Positions 6,893 to 16,400 of a stretch of DNA of 17,663 nucleotides are shown here, piece after piece. The notes under the pieces were generated by a model, which did no database searches, was not told where the DNA came from, and was given only the letters and a program-made list of their open reading frames with translations. Location: the NCBI GenBank assembly GCA_963808135.1, contig CAWEFA010000024.1:1-17663 (forward strand). The letters run 5' to 3'. Source of the stretch: CAWEFA01 sp963808135. GTDB lineage: Bacteria > Bacteroidota > Bacteroidia > Bacteroidales > DTGW01. Each line of letters starts with the position of its first letter. The stretch's first letter is position 1. The translations under genes were made by a program, and so were the position numbers.

Positions 6893-9064
6893 CTAACTTT
6901 TAATTTCCTTAGCATTCCAGATGCCTTGTGTGAAAGAGATTTCACTTTTTTCAAAGGTTTTCAGCCATTCATCGGAAACTGCTTTAAGCTTTTGAATGAG
7001 CCCTTCTTTCAAAGGCGGGCGGTATATTTTGCAGTTGTATCCGCCCGATTCAACCTTATGAATGGCATTTCGTGTGGGCTTTTTCTCTCCGCCTTCGAGC
7101 GTGAATGTTTCCAAATTAACAATACCTTCCTGGCCAATGAATAAATGCTTCTTATTAAGTTTTTCAAAATAGGGCAAATGATTTTTATCGATACGGTAAA
7201 ATATTGTTTTCAGTCCGTTCTGTAAACAATAATTATCAAATTCCGAAACGATTGAAGGAATATTTTCGTTTTTTGAACATACGGGGCTTTCAAGTGCAAC
7301 AGCATAGTCCGAAGCAATTTTAAATGAAACGAATGAATTTTTATCTTTTCCAAAATATATAATCTTATCGGGATAAGTTTTAAAATAATCGAGCACTGAA
7401 CGCCCGAACTTTCCGGTCAATTCTTTTGCTTTGCTTAATTCATCTTCATAAACCTCATATTTGTAGCGCCTGGGTTTAAATAAAACGTATAACAGGAATA
7501 CAATATATGTGAGTCCTAAAAAATTAAGCGTATCCATAAACCAAACAGCAAACTTTGTATGCGGTTGCAGAACGCTATCATTAAATAAAAACAATGCTGA
7601 GAATAAATATTTAATGGAATCGGTCAAACTAAAATCAATGCCGAAGTGTTTCGGATCAAGATAATAAAAACCCGTAATACCATAGGCAAGGATAAAGACT
7701 AATGCCCCTGTCATATAAGTTTTAGCAGTATTAATCAGTCTTTTGTCGTTTTTAAGGGTGTAATTTTTACGTGTATAAATTAACAATCCGCATACCGATG
7801 CGGCAAATATTGCTTCTTCATAATCAATAGCTTTAACAAGGTTCGCTATTACTGAAAGACCGGCTAACGCAAGTGTTAATAACCATGCTGACCGCAAACC
7901 TCTTATGAGGTAAGCAGACAGGATTATCAGTATTATGCCCATTACAATTGTAGAAAAGTTTGACAGGTAAATTGCTTTTTCGGGTAAAAAATCCCTTGCA
8001 AAAGCTAACCTTTCTTTTAAGGAAGGTGTAAGCACTGATAAAATGTTGATTATACCAAGAACCAAAGTAAGAAATGCCGGAAATATCCTAAGCAAAAGAT
8101 TGTCCTTTTTATAAAAGAAGCTGAAAGCGCCTCCTATAAGTGGCAACCAAAACTCAAAAAACCTGTAAAGCAACGACACCGAGATAGAAATGATGCTTGG
8201 GATGCCGAATTTTATTAAAACAAATGCAAGTGTTAGTTCAACTGCACCCAAGCCTCTCATAAATGGCGACAGAGAATACATTAATGTGGCAACTACATAT
8301 CCTATAAAAGTAATCTCGATATTGGCCTTAATTCCCAATGCCTGCATTACAATATATAAATGAGCTATACCGCATAATTCGATTAACAATGAATAAAAAG
8401 TTGCAAGCAAAAAATGTCGGATTGAATATTTTTCTTCCTTCAAATCTTCAACAACCACAACAAATGAAGGGAAAAATCTTGAAACAAGTTTAAGCGCCCA
8501 TCCGCCATTTATAAATGAACGAAAGCCAATAGTAAGTGAAGTTAAGAGAACCAGCAGTAAAATAAATGCAAATATATCGAGGCTGTTAAGATTATGTGAA
8601 AGGAATAAAAGAACCATTGCCGGAATTGCTACCAATGCCAACGACGCAAAAGCCGCTATGCCATAAATAACAGAAGCAAGGTATATCTTGGTTTTCGAAT
8701 AACAATATACTTCAATTTCTTCATTAAAAAATGCATACGATGAAACTCCTCCGGCAGGCAGAAATACACTGATAAAACTTCTTTTTAATGACAACAACAA
8801 CATTCTGGAAAAGGGCACCCTGGCGCTTAAAGTCCGAAAACTGGCTTTGTACATGTTCCCATGTAAAAAAATGTAGATTATTGTAACAAGAAATGCTACC
8901 AGCATCAGCTTTGGATCGGCATTGTTAATTACAATAAACGATCTTCTTAAACCATGAGCTTCATGTTTAATGAAGTACACACAGAGAGCTAAAGTTGTTA
9001 ATGCGAAAACGACCTGAAAAATGAATTTCTTACTGATCCTTGAAGTAATAGACTGAATATTCAT
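6893..9064 (-). CDS. mprF: MprF-type aminoacyl-phospholipid flippase/synthase, amber-truncated
   Basis: The 723-residue product matches the multi-pass MprF layout: an N-terminal flippase-like membrane domain (about residues 15-330), further helices to about 520, then the start of the soluble DUF2156 domain, with a typical PTRNAIHKVE segment near 660. The family transfers an amino acid from tRNA to an inner-membrane phospholipid and flips the product outward, lowering negative charge and raising resistance to cationic peptides. The donor amino acid cannot be told here. The frame stops at TAG 6893-6895 (codon 724), but the same frame carries the rest of the domain down to 6470, 864 codons in all, close to normal length. 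A CAG to TAG change would explain it. lptB lies upstream on the same strand, with a 9-bp inverted repeat in between. Confidence 0.82.
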   Translation of the reverse strand: MNIQSITSRISKKFIFQVVFALTTLALCVYFIKHEAHGLRRSFIVINNADPKLMLVAFLVTIIYIFLHGNMYKASFRTLSARVPFSRMLLLSLKRSFISVFLPAGGVSSYAFFNEEIEVYCYSKTKIYLASVIYGIAAFASLALVAIPAMVLLFLSHNLNSLDIFAFILLLVLLTSLTIGFRSFINGGWALKLVSRFFPSFVVVVEDLKEEKYSIRHFLLATFYSLLIELCGIAHLYIVMQALGIKANIEITFIGYVVATLMYSLSPFMRGLGAVELTLAFVLIKFGIPSIISISVSLLYRFFEFWLPLIGGAFSFFYKKDNLLLRIFPAFLTLVLGIINILSVLTPSLKERLAFARDFLPEKAIYLSNFSTIVMGIILIILSAYLIRGLRSAWLLTLALAGLSVIANLVKAIDYEEAIFAASVCGLLIYTRKNYTLKNDKRLINTAKTYMTGALVFILAYGITGFYYLDPKHFGIDFSLTDSIKYLFSALFLFNDSVLQPHTKFAVWFMDTLNFLGLTYIVFLLYVLFKPRRYKYEVYEDELSKAKELTGKFGRSVLDYFKTYPDKIIYFGKDKNSFVSFKIASDYAVALESPVCSKNENIPSIVSEFDNYCLQNGLKTIFYRIDKNHLPYFEKLNKKHLFIGQEGIVNLETFTLEGGEKKPTRNAIHKVESGGYNCKIYRPPLKEGLIQKLKAVSDEWLKTFEKSEISFTQGIWNAKEIKS

Positions 9065-9098
9065 TTTACTTTCTAAATTTTATTTTTGCCTAATAAAG

Positions 9099-9139
9099 AG
9101 TTTCAAAAATATAAAGGTTAAGCATTTTCGTTTGAAACT
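9099..9139 (-). terminator. Inverted repeat between lptB and mprF
   Basis: AGTTTCAAA (9099-9107) and TTTGAAACT (9131-9139) form a perfect 9-bp dyad with a 23-nt loop, directly after the lptB stop codon. CTTTATT follows on the minus strand. A TAnnTTTG box (TATTTTTG, 9111-9104) lies inside it, so it could act as an attenuating hairpin or an operator for mprF. Confidence 0.35.
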
Positions 9140-9140
9140 A

Positions 9141-9863
9141 TTATCGAAGTTCGAAATTTTTGCCAAGATAAAGTTTTCGCACCTGTTCGTCTTCGGCAAG
9201 TTCGGTGGCTGAGCCGGATTTTAAAATTTCACCTTCATATAAAAGATAAGCCCTGTCGGTAATTGAAAGTGTTTCATGAACATTGTGATCGGTAACAAGC
9301 ACCCCGATATTTTTATCCTTCAATTTTGAAATTATTTCCTGAATATCTTCAACTGCAATTGGGTCGACGCCTGCAAATGGCTCGTCGAGAAGTATAAAAT
9401 AAGGGTCGATGGCCAATGCACGGGCAATTTCTGTTCGGCGCCGCTCACCACCCGACAATTGAATACCCAAGCTTTTACGGATTTTTTGCAGGCCAAATTC
9501 ATTTAACAAGAGTTCCACTTTTTCTTTCTGGGTGTCTTTGCTTAAATCAGTCATTTCTAATACAGCGTGGATGTTATCTTCAACGCTTAAGTTACGAAAT
9601 ACCGACGCTTCCTGGGAAAGATAACCGATACCTTTCTTGGCACGCCGGTACATAGGTTCTTTTGTAATGTCTTCGTCATTTAAAAAAATTTTCCCCTCAT
9701 TCGGTACAATTAGCCCTACAATCATATAAAACGATGTTGTTTTTCCTGCGCCGTTGGGACCAAGCAAGCCGACAATTTCTCCCTGCTCCACATAAAAGGA
9801 AACACTTTTAACAACAGTGCGTGCTTTATATTTTTTAACTAAATTTTCTGTCCTAAGAATCAT
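9141..9863 (-). CDS. lptB: LPS export ABC transporter ATPase LptB
   Basis: The 240-residue protein is a complete ABC ATPase with Walker A GPNGAGKTT (35-43), Q-loop Gln84, signature LSGGE (136-140), Walker B ILLDE (157-161) and switch His193 in TDHNVHET. The sequence GIGYLSQEASVFRNL and the FAGVDPIAVEDIQ segment are typical of LptB rather than other ABC ATPases. LptB dimers on the cytoplasmic face drive LptFG to extract lipopolysaccharide from the inner membrane and push it along the Lpt bridge. LptF, LptG and the other Lpt genes are not in the window. tatC lies 67 bp upstream on the same strand, so the two are probably co-transcribed. Confidence 0.95.
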   Translation of the reverse strand: MILRTENLVKKYKARTVVKSVSFYVEQGEIVGLLGPNGAGKTTSFYMIVGLIVPNEGKIFLNDEDITKEPMYRRAKKGIGYLSQEASVFRNLSVEDNIHAVLEMTDLSKDTQKEKVELLLNEFGLQKIRKSLGIQLSGGERRRTEIARALAIDPYFILLDEPFAGVDPIAVEDIQEIISKLKDKNIGVLVTDHNVHETLSITDRAYLLYEGEILKSGSATELAEDEQVRKLYLGKNFELR

Positions 9864-9930
9864 AATTTACTACCTCTTTATTATTAACCATCAAATTATC
9901 TTTCTAATCAATTAATAAACATCCAAAAAT

Positions 9931-10752
9931 TCAGGAAGCAAATTTAGGTTTTCTTTTTTGTTTACGAATTACTGCCTTTGAAATAATTATACTTAACCAA
10001 TAAAGCATTATTAATGGCAAAGCCACTAATGTTTGGCTTACAACATCGGGCGGTGTAATAATAGCTGCCACGATAAGTATAACTATTGTTGCGTGCCGCC
10101 AGTATTTTATCATGAAAGCCGGCGTAAGCAATCCTATTTTTGTGAGAAAGTAAACAACAATCGGTAATTCAAACACGAGGCCGCAAGCCAGTGTAACAGA
10201 AGTAATATTTGAGATGTATGAAGTAAAATTAATCCTGTTTTCTATTTGTGCGCTTACATTATAAGTTGTAAGAAAATCGATTGAAAACGGAAGCAATATA
10301 AAATATCCAAATAATATTCCAGCAATAAATAATAATGAACTATAAAATACTGACCCTTTTGCATAGCCTCTTTCTTTTTCATGAAGGGCAGGTGTGATAA
10401 AACCCCAAAATTGGGAAAACACATACGGGAATGCAAGTATCAGCCCGGCAGCAATCGATACCCAAATGTGCACATTAAACTGGCCTCCCATTGTAATGTT
10501 TTGAAGCGGCATTGGATGCTGGTTAATGCACAAATCGGGAGTGTTTAAAACACGGCTGATTTTGCAGATTAATTTATTGCTTATGAAATTTGGCGACCTG
10601 GGCGCTAAGAGTACATAATCGAAAACAACCTGTTTGAAAAAAAAGGTTATTGACGCCGCTACGCATATTGCCAACAACGAACGAATTATTACCCATCTTA
10701 ATTCTTCAAGGTGTTGAAGAAAGGTCATATCTTCTTTACCTTCTTTTCCCAT
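9931..10752 (-). CDS. tatC: Sec-independent protein translocase TatC
   Basis: The 273-residue protein has the TatC N-terminus MTFLQHLEELRWVIIRSL, which carries the conserved H-L-E-E-L-R motif, and six predicted membrane helices. The conserved F-x-x-P-A-L-x-x-x-E-R segment (FITPALHEKERGYAKG) lies in the first cytoplasmic loop region. Between the first helices there is a longer periplasmic loop with two Cys, seen in Bacteroidota TatC. TatC recognises twin-arginine signal peptides and, with TatA, moves folded proteins across the inner membrane; tatA is not in the window. It uses a TGA stop. The start at ATG 10752 gives a short charged leader (MGKEGKED) before the conserved core; the internal Met at residue 9 is an alternative. 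Confidence 0.95.
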   Translation of the reverse strand: MGKEGKEDMTFLQHLEELRWVIIRSLLAICVAASITFFFKQVVFDYVLLAPRSPNFISNKLICKISRVLNTPDLCINQHPMPLQNITMGGQFNVHIWVSIAAGLILAFPYVFSQFWGFITPALHEKERGYAKGSVFYSSLLFIAGILFGYFILLPFSIDFLTTYNVSAQIENRINFTSYISNITSVTLACGLVFELPIVVYFLTKIGLLTPAFMIKYWRHATIVILIVAAIITPPDVVSQTLVALPLIMLYWLSIIISKAVIRKQKRKPKFAS

Positions 10753-10787
10753 AAAAATTTGATTGTTGATTATATTTTTATTGTACG

Positions 10788-10818
10788 TAAAAATATAGTT
10801 TTTTTAAATATTCCCAAA
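10788..10818 (-). promoter_or_regulatory. Promoter of the tatC-lptB unit
   Basis: On the minus strand TTTG (10818-10815), 19 bp of spacer and TATTTTTA (10795-10788) match TTTG-N19-TAnnTTTG with one mismatch. The start would be near 10781, about 28 nt before ATG 10752. Confidence 0.45.
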
Positions 10819-10839
10819 CCCTTTGAAAACCCTGTATAA

Positions 10840-10847
10840 TATCTTTG
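10840..10847 (+). promoter_or_regulatory. Plus-strand -7 box upstream of the S23 element
   Basis: TATCTTTG matches TAnnTTTG exactly, but the nearest TTTG (10822-10825) is only 14 bp upstream, so the -33 part is poor. It lies outside the inverted repeats of the element that follows. Confidence 0.3.
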
Positions 10848-10901
10848 CGGATTTTTAACTTTTAAAAAAATTCATGGTTATTAACAACCACATTAAAATG
10901 T

Positions 10902-11160
10902 GTAACTATTCAGGTAGATAGACTATAGACTAACAGACTATAGGAGAAAAATATGCGGGATCATACTAAATTCAGGGCATTTGAACTTGCCGATGAAATG
11001 GCAGTTTTAAGTTATAAGATAACCAATGATTTTCCTAAAGATGAAATATATGGATTAACTTCGCAAATGAGAAGGCCAGTGTTTTCTGTCCCTTCGAATA
11101 TAGTTGAAGGATGTGTCCTAAATGCCTTCAGCCTTCAGTCTAAATAACCTGAATAGTTAC
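10902..11160. mobile_element. MITE-like unit with 14-bp inverted repeats around an S23 remnant
   Basis: GTAACTATTCAGGT (10902-10915) is the exact reverse complement of ACCTGAATAGTTAC (11147-11160). Inside the left end is a short tandem repeat built on AGACTAT/AGACTAA (10920-10941). The right end has CTTCAGC/CTTCAGT repeats (11126-11139). Between them lies a truncated four-helix-bundle gene. The 259-bp size, perfect ends and truncated content suggest an internally deleted, non-autonomous element. TAAAAT occurs at 10894-10899 and 11161-11166, but the left copy is offset by two bases, so a target duplication is doubtful. Confidence 0.5.
10953..11147 (+). pseudogene. Truncated S23/four-helix-bundle protein
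   Basis: The 64-residue product matches the N-terminal half of the S23-type four-helix-bundle family, known from 23S rRNA intervening sequences and as stand-alone bacterial genes. It shows FRAFELADEMAVLSYKITNDFPKDEIYGLTSQMRRPVFSVPSNIVEGC. Full members are about 115-130 residues and continue with two more helices. Here the family sequence stops right after E-G-C and is replaced by LNAFSLQSK, encoded by the CTTCAG repeats at the element's right end. This looks like a deletion between gene body and element end. It should not form the normal four-helix bundle. An AGGAG (10942-10946) lies six bases before the ATG. Confidence 0.65.
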
Positions 11161-12143
11161 TAAAATTTAAAAATCTGGGAAATAACAAAGATTATAATAA
11201 ATAAATCAAAAATGAATTCAATTAGTTTTGTTTTTCGGGTGGTAAGAAAATAATGCGAAACCAGGAACGATAGCGGTACTGCTCCGATAAAGATCATTTC
11301 AAAAGAAGCAGACGGTACTGAGAAAAAAATGGCTACAGATATTAAAAATGCTATTAAAAAAAGATTGAATAATTTACGTGGAAAAATTTTTGTACTTGGG
11401 TAAACCCTTATCAAATGGGCGCTTGCCAGAATTATTAAAATTGAAATATAACCGATTGTTATATATTGTAATTTGCTCAATGTTATTTTATTATGAAAAC
11501 TGAAATTTTCCCGGATAGCTTTGTAAATTAAATGGGGATCATGGTTGCTTAAATAATATATACTGAAAAGAAATATATAAGGAACAGAAGCCCCAATAAT
11601 AACATAAAGCCACTCTCGCCAGTATGTTTGATGGATTAAGGCGAGGACAATCCATATAAAAACAATAAAAAAAATAATATTGAAATAAAACAAGCTGGCT
11701 AAAGAAATAAGAAGCCCTGCATCAAAACTATTATAGGATAGTTTTTCAATTTTATACAAATCAAATAACCTTTCTAAAGCTAATAATAAAAAAAACGTGG
11801 CAGGTAAAGCAGGATACAAGCATTTATATTTTAATATTCCGCAAACAATAACTATGTAAATTATTGAAGGCAGGTAGGTTCGCCCTGGTATTAAAATGTA
11901 TTTTGTATTCAAATGATTGAGAAATATTGAAACAGCAAGTAATATTAATAAACCGGTTATTTTTGAGATAAAAGGATATGAGATTGTCAAATTTTGAAAA
12001 AAATTATAAAGAGGCATCGCTGTTATAGCAACTTCAGTTGATCTGTAATTCGGCATCAATGGATTAAACCAAATTAATATTGATAAGAATGGTATTAATA
12101 TTATTATGAATGGTTGATTTGATTTGGCAAATTTAAGTAACAC
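11160..12143 (-). CDS. Polytopic membrane protein, DUF6427-like
   Basis: The 327-residue protein is almost entirely hydrophobic, with about nine membrane helices and short charged loops. The start MLLKFAKSNQPFIII and the segments PALPATFFLLLALERLFDLY and SFDAGLLISLASLFYFNIIFFIVFIW fit the Bacteroidota DUF6427 family, whose function is unknown. No catalytic motif is visible. The start is GTG 12143, 36 bp after purD, so it is likely the last gene of a lacZ-purD unit. Its stop codon TAG (11162-11160) overlaps the right inverted repeat of the S23 element and is followed at once by TAA. The last residues may therefore have been set by the insertion. Confidence 0.7.
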   Translation of the reverse strand: MLLKFAKSNQPFIIILIPFLSILIWFNPLMPNYRSTEVAITAMPLYNFFQNLTISYPFISKITGLLILLAVSIFLNHLNTKYILIPGRTYLPSIIYIVIVCGILKYKCLYPALPATFFLLLALERLFDLYKIEKLSYNSFDAGLLISLASLFYFNIIFFIVFIWIVLALIHQTYWREWLYVIIGASVPYIFLFSIYYLSNHDPHLIYKAIRENFSFHNKITLSKLQYITIGYISILIILASAHLIRVYPSTKIFPRKLFNLFLIAFLISVAIFFSVPSASFEMIFIGAVPLSFLVSHYFLTTRKTKLIEFIFDLFIIIFVISQIFKF

Positions 12144-12179
12144 GACGTAATAATTATTTTAAAAAACCAGGTTTAATTT

Positions 12180-13448
12180 TTATAGGTCAAATCCTATATC
12201 TTTTCTAAAGTACTTGTCTTTAAAATCAATTAATTCGGCATTAAGATATGATTTGGCCAAAGCTTCATTCATGTTTTTACCTAATGAAGTTACAGATAAT
12301 ACCCTGCCACCATTAGTTATCGTTTTACCAAAATCGTGAGTTGTGCCGGCTTGGAAAATTATACTGTCCCTGACTTTTTCAAGGTTATTAATTTCATAAC
12401 CTTTGGCGAAGCTTTCCGGGTATCCGCCAGAAACAAGCATAACAGTGGCAGCAGTACGAGGATCGATTTCCAACTTTTCTTTATCAAGGGTTTCATCAGC
12501 TACTGCCTGGAACAATTGCAATATATCGTTTTTTATACGCGGCAATACTGCTTCGCCCTCAGGATCGCCCATGCGAACATTGTATTCAATTAAATAAGGC
12601 TCTCCCGACGCATTCATCAGTCCGAAGAAAATAAAACCTTTGTAAGGGATATTTTCTTTTTTTAAACCTTTAATTGTGGGTTTGATAATCAGGTCTTCGA
12701 CTTTTTTCATAAATCCGGTAGTGGCAAACGGAACCGGCGATATTGCCCCCATTCCGCCGGTGTTAGGCCCGGAGTCTTTTTCACCAATCTTTTTATAATC
12801 TTTTGCCTCGGGTAATATTAAATACGACTTGCCATCGGTTAAAATGAAAACTGAAAGTTCAACGCCTTTTAAGTATTCTTCAATAATAACTTTTTTACTA
12901 GCCTTCCCAAATTTCCCTTTAAGCATTGACGTTAACTCATTTTCAGCTTCATTAATATTATCGGGGATAATAACACCTTTGCCAGCGGCCAGTCCATCAG
13001 CCTTTAACACATAAGGCGGCTTTAGGGTTTTCAGGAAAGCAATTCCCTGTTTCAATCCACCTTCCTGGACACTCAAATATTTTGCAGTGGGAATGTTATT
13101 TCGCAACATAAATTCTTTTGCAAAATCTTTACTGCCTTCGAGCATGGCTCCGGCTTTAACAGGCCCAATCACCGGGATATGTTTAAGTTTAGTATTTTGA
13201 TTGAAAAAATCAACTATACCGTTGACCAATGGTTCTTCCGGGCCTACAACAACCAAATCGATTTTGTTTTCAATTGTAAATTTGGCAATCGATTCGAAAT
13301 TATAGGGAATAAGGCTTATATTGGTAGCAATGTTACCTGTGCCTGCATTGCCGGGAACTACAAAAAGCTGCGATAATTTTTCGCTTTGGATAATTTTCCA
13401 GGCCAGTGTACTTTCCCTGCCACCGGAACCTATAAGCAATATATTCAT
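12180..13448 (-). CDS. purD: Phosphoribosylamine-glycine ligase PurD
   Basis: The 422-residue protein is full length for PurD. It starts with MNILLIGSGGREST (the N-domain glycine loop). It contains the ATP-grasp region with PYVLKADGLAAGKGVII (about 144-160) and KKVIIEEYLKGVELS, the GARS signature GPNTGGMGAISPVP (about 227-240) and the metal-site segment YLIEYNVRMGDPEGEAVLP. It catalyses ATP-dependent joining of glycine to 5-phosphoribosylamine, the second step of de novo purine synthesis, in the cytosol. Other pur genes are not adjacent. It lies 44 bp downstream of lacZ; an AAAGG stretch seven bases before the ATG may serve as ribosome binding site. Confidence 0.97.
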   Translation of the reverse strand: MNILLIGSGGRESTLAWKIIQSEKLSQLFVVPGNAGTGNIATNISLIPYNFESIAKFTIENKIDLVVVGPEEPLVNGIVDFFNQNTKLKHIPVIGPVKAGAMLEGSKDFAKEFMLRNNIPTAKYLSVQEGGLKQGIAFLKTLKPPYVLKADGLAAGKGVIIPDNINEAENELTSMLKGKFGKASKKVIIEEYLKGVELSVFILTDGKSYLILPEAKDYKKIGEKDSGPNTGGMGAISPVPFATTGFMKKVEDLIIKPTIKGLKKENIPYKGFIFFGLMNASGEPYLIEYNVRMGDPEGEAVLPRIKNDILQLFQAVADETLDKEKLEIDPRTAATVMLVSGGYPESFAKGYEINNLEKVRDSIIFQAGTTHDFGKTITNGGRVLSVTSLGKNMNEALAKSYLNAELIDFKDKYFRKDIGFDL

Positions 13449-13492
13449 TTATCCTTTTGGTTTGAACATTTGTGGGACTAAGATACTATATT

Positions 13493-16400
13493 TTAATATA
13501 TTTTCTTTATAACCTTTTCTTCCGGCCCTTCGGCAGTATTAAATGGTTTTAGCCGAAAAGTATAGTTATATTCTTTTGCCGGTAAAGTATATTCAGGATG
13601 AACTTTTGCGCCCCAGCTGTTATCGCCTCCAACGCCCATTTGTTTCAAATCGATATGCAAAGTAATAAAATCATTTTTACGAACTTCACAGGCATGGCGT
13701 GTTTGAGGTGACCAATTGAGATCGTCAGCATTGATGTCTAATACGCTTATTGAAAGGGCCGGTAAGCCGGCGACTACAATGCCGTTTCCTGTATTATCTT
13801 TTAAAGCCATCCAACGTACATCGGTAAGGTTTCCACATTCCTGTGGACGTACATAAGGAAAGAAAAATTCGGATATATTCCGGTAATGAACTGCAAGCAA
13901 TGCCCCATAATTCCTGTCCTGGTAGTTTTCCTGTGGGCCGCGCCCATACCACGATACATTTTCAAAACGTGAAGGGATACCCATTTTCATTCCCACCCTT
14001 GGAATTTCCGGCAAATTTTTATCCCCGGGCACAAAACGGTTCCGTACAATTACTTCGCCATTTCCAAAAATGGAATATTTTAAAGAATATTTTGAAGAAA
14101 TTGAAGGCAGGCTATAAACGATATTAACCTCAACGAGCTGGGGATTTACAGGGGTTATTTTAAACGAATCGGTTACTGCATTGTCAAAAGCATGTCTCCA
14201 GATTCCACAGCGCGAAGGCATTTGATTGCCCATGTCATTGTCTGTTGGGGCGCGCCAGAAATCTGGCTTCGGCACCATTGATATATATTCAATGCTATTA
14301 TAAATAAATGAAACCAGGCTGCCTTTTTTAGCATCGAATGAAATTTGAAAATTTAAACCTTCAATAACAGGCTTATCCGGGTTCAAATTTTTAATTTTCA
14401 ATTTTGGCAGAAGCGTTATGTCTGGTTTGACGTCGGCTTTTACCCAGGGAAGCATGAATTGTTCCCATGCTACTTCCAACCCTTTAGGAATAAGCTCGGT
14501 TACTGCTTTAGTTTTAAAACTAAAAACCAGGGAATATTCAGCGCCAGGCGTAAGCACCAGAGTAGGATAATTTAAGGTAATAACTTTACTTTTATGGGGA
14601 GGCACCTGTTGGTTAGTTACCAAGCCATTGGCGACAGGTTTGCCATTTTCGAGGATTGTCCATTGCGGTTCGAATTGATTGAGATCGGTGAAATCGTAAT
14701 TATTAAATATTTCAAATTTCCCGGTTTTTATATCAACCGGTTTAACCGAAATATTTTGGTAAACTTTTTTAACTTCCCATAACCCGGGATGTGGCCTTCG
14801 GTTTGACGACACAAGCCCGTTGCAGCAAAAATTGGTGTCGCTCGGTACGTTGTTTAAAATGTCGAAGTCGCCACCATAAAGCCAGCATGTGTCGCCTTTC
14901 GGTGTTTTTTTAGCGAAGCTCTGATCAACCCAGTCCCAAATGCATCCGCCCTGTAAAAATTTATTGTTGTTAATTACGTCCCAATAATCATTTAAATTTC
15001 CTGTGCTGTTGCCCATTGCATGTGCATATTCGCACATAATAAGCGGTTTTGGCTGGCTTGCAATTCCATATTTTTTTAAATCGAAAATTGGCATGTACAT
15101 TGGGCAATAAATATCGGTATGCGCACTTAGCTGTGCCGGCTCATATTGTACCGGCCTTGAGTTATCGCGATTATGAATCCAGCTATACGTAGCTTCAAAA
15201 TTTTTTCCGTCGCCGGCTTCATTTCCTAATGACCAAATAATGATAGAAGGGTGGTTTTTATCGCGCTCCACCATGCGCACAGTGCGGTCCATGTGCGCGT
15301 CGGCCCATTCGGGCTTGTTGGCAAGGGTTTTATCTGCATCGAAACCTATCCCGTGCGACTCGATATTGGCTTCGTCAATAACATATAGCCCGTATTTATC
15401 GCACAGTTCATACCAGCGTATATCATTCGGATAGTGGCACGCCCGAACGGTATTAATATTGAACTGTTTCATCATCTTTATATCCCTTATCATCGATTCT
15501 TCAGATATTACATGGCCTGTTAGAGGATCATGTTCATGCCGGTTCACGCCTTTTATTAATATTCTTACGCCGTTTATCAGCAGGTTGCCATCTTTTATTT
15601 CAACTTTGCGGAATCCGGTTTTGTCGGTAAAAACTTCGAGTACCTTGCCGCTTTTTTCTTTTAAGGTAACCAATACAGTATAAAGGTTCGGGTATTCGGC
15701 TGACCACTTCAGGGGGTTTGTTATTTGTTGTTCGAAGTTAACTTCTGCGCTTCCTTTTATATCAGTTTTTTGTGAAATTGGCAATATGACGCTTTTGCCG
15801 CTCTGGTCGTAAAGGGCAACTTCTACAACCAATCCTTTTGTTTCTTTTGGCAAATAACTGATTAACTCGGCATTGATTATAAGTTTTCCGTTTTTAAAGT
15901 CCTCATCGGGTTCGGCTTTAATTTCTATATCGCGAATATGGATTTTTGGCGTTGAGTAAAGATATACGTCACGTTCAATGCCACTCAGCCGGAAAAAATC
16001 CTGGTCTTCGAGGTAGCTTCCGTCGCACCAGCGGAACACTTGGACGGCAATTTTATTTTCCGATCCCGGTTTAACAAATTTAGTAATGTCGAACTCGGCA
16101 GGCGTTTTGCTGTCCTTGCTCATCCCGGCAAGCTGGCCGTTAACCCATAAATAAAAGAATGAATTTACACCGCCGAAAAAAATAAATACTTCCCTGTCGC
16201 CCCATCCTGTTGGTACCATAACAGTTTTAAGGTATGAACCTACCGGGTTATATTCCGGTGAAATGTATGGCGGGTTTTTTTTGAACGGATAGCGGTAATT
16301 AACATAGACTGGAACATCATAACCCTGAAACTGCCAATCAGCGGGAACTGTAATATCTTTCCATGAATTTGCATCGTATGTTTCTTTATAAAAATCAGCC

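Noticed and set aside
6893..6895. Genome-wide TAG recoding
   Set aside because: Only one gene has an internal TAG, and the DUF6427-like gene appears to end with TAG. That TAG is followed by TAA, so this alone is weak, but no other gene supports recoding.
6926..7144. Plus-strand open frame inside mprF
   Set aside because: It is antisense to a conserved coding region and has no recognisable features.
10894..11166. TAAAAT as target-site duplication of the S23 element
   Set aside because: The left copy is two bases away from the inverted repeat and the motif is common in AT-rich sequence.
15240..15683. Two plus-strand open frames within lacZ
   Set aside because: Both are shadows of the beta-galactosidase frame.
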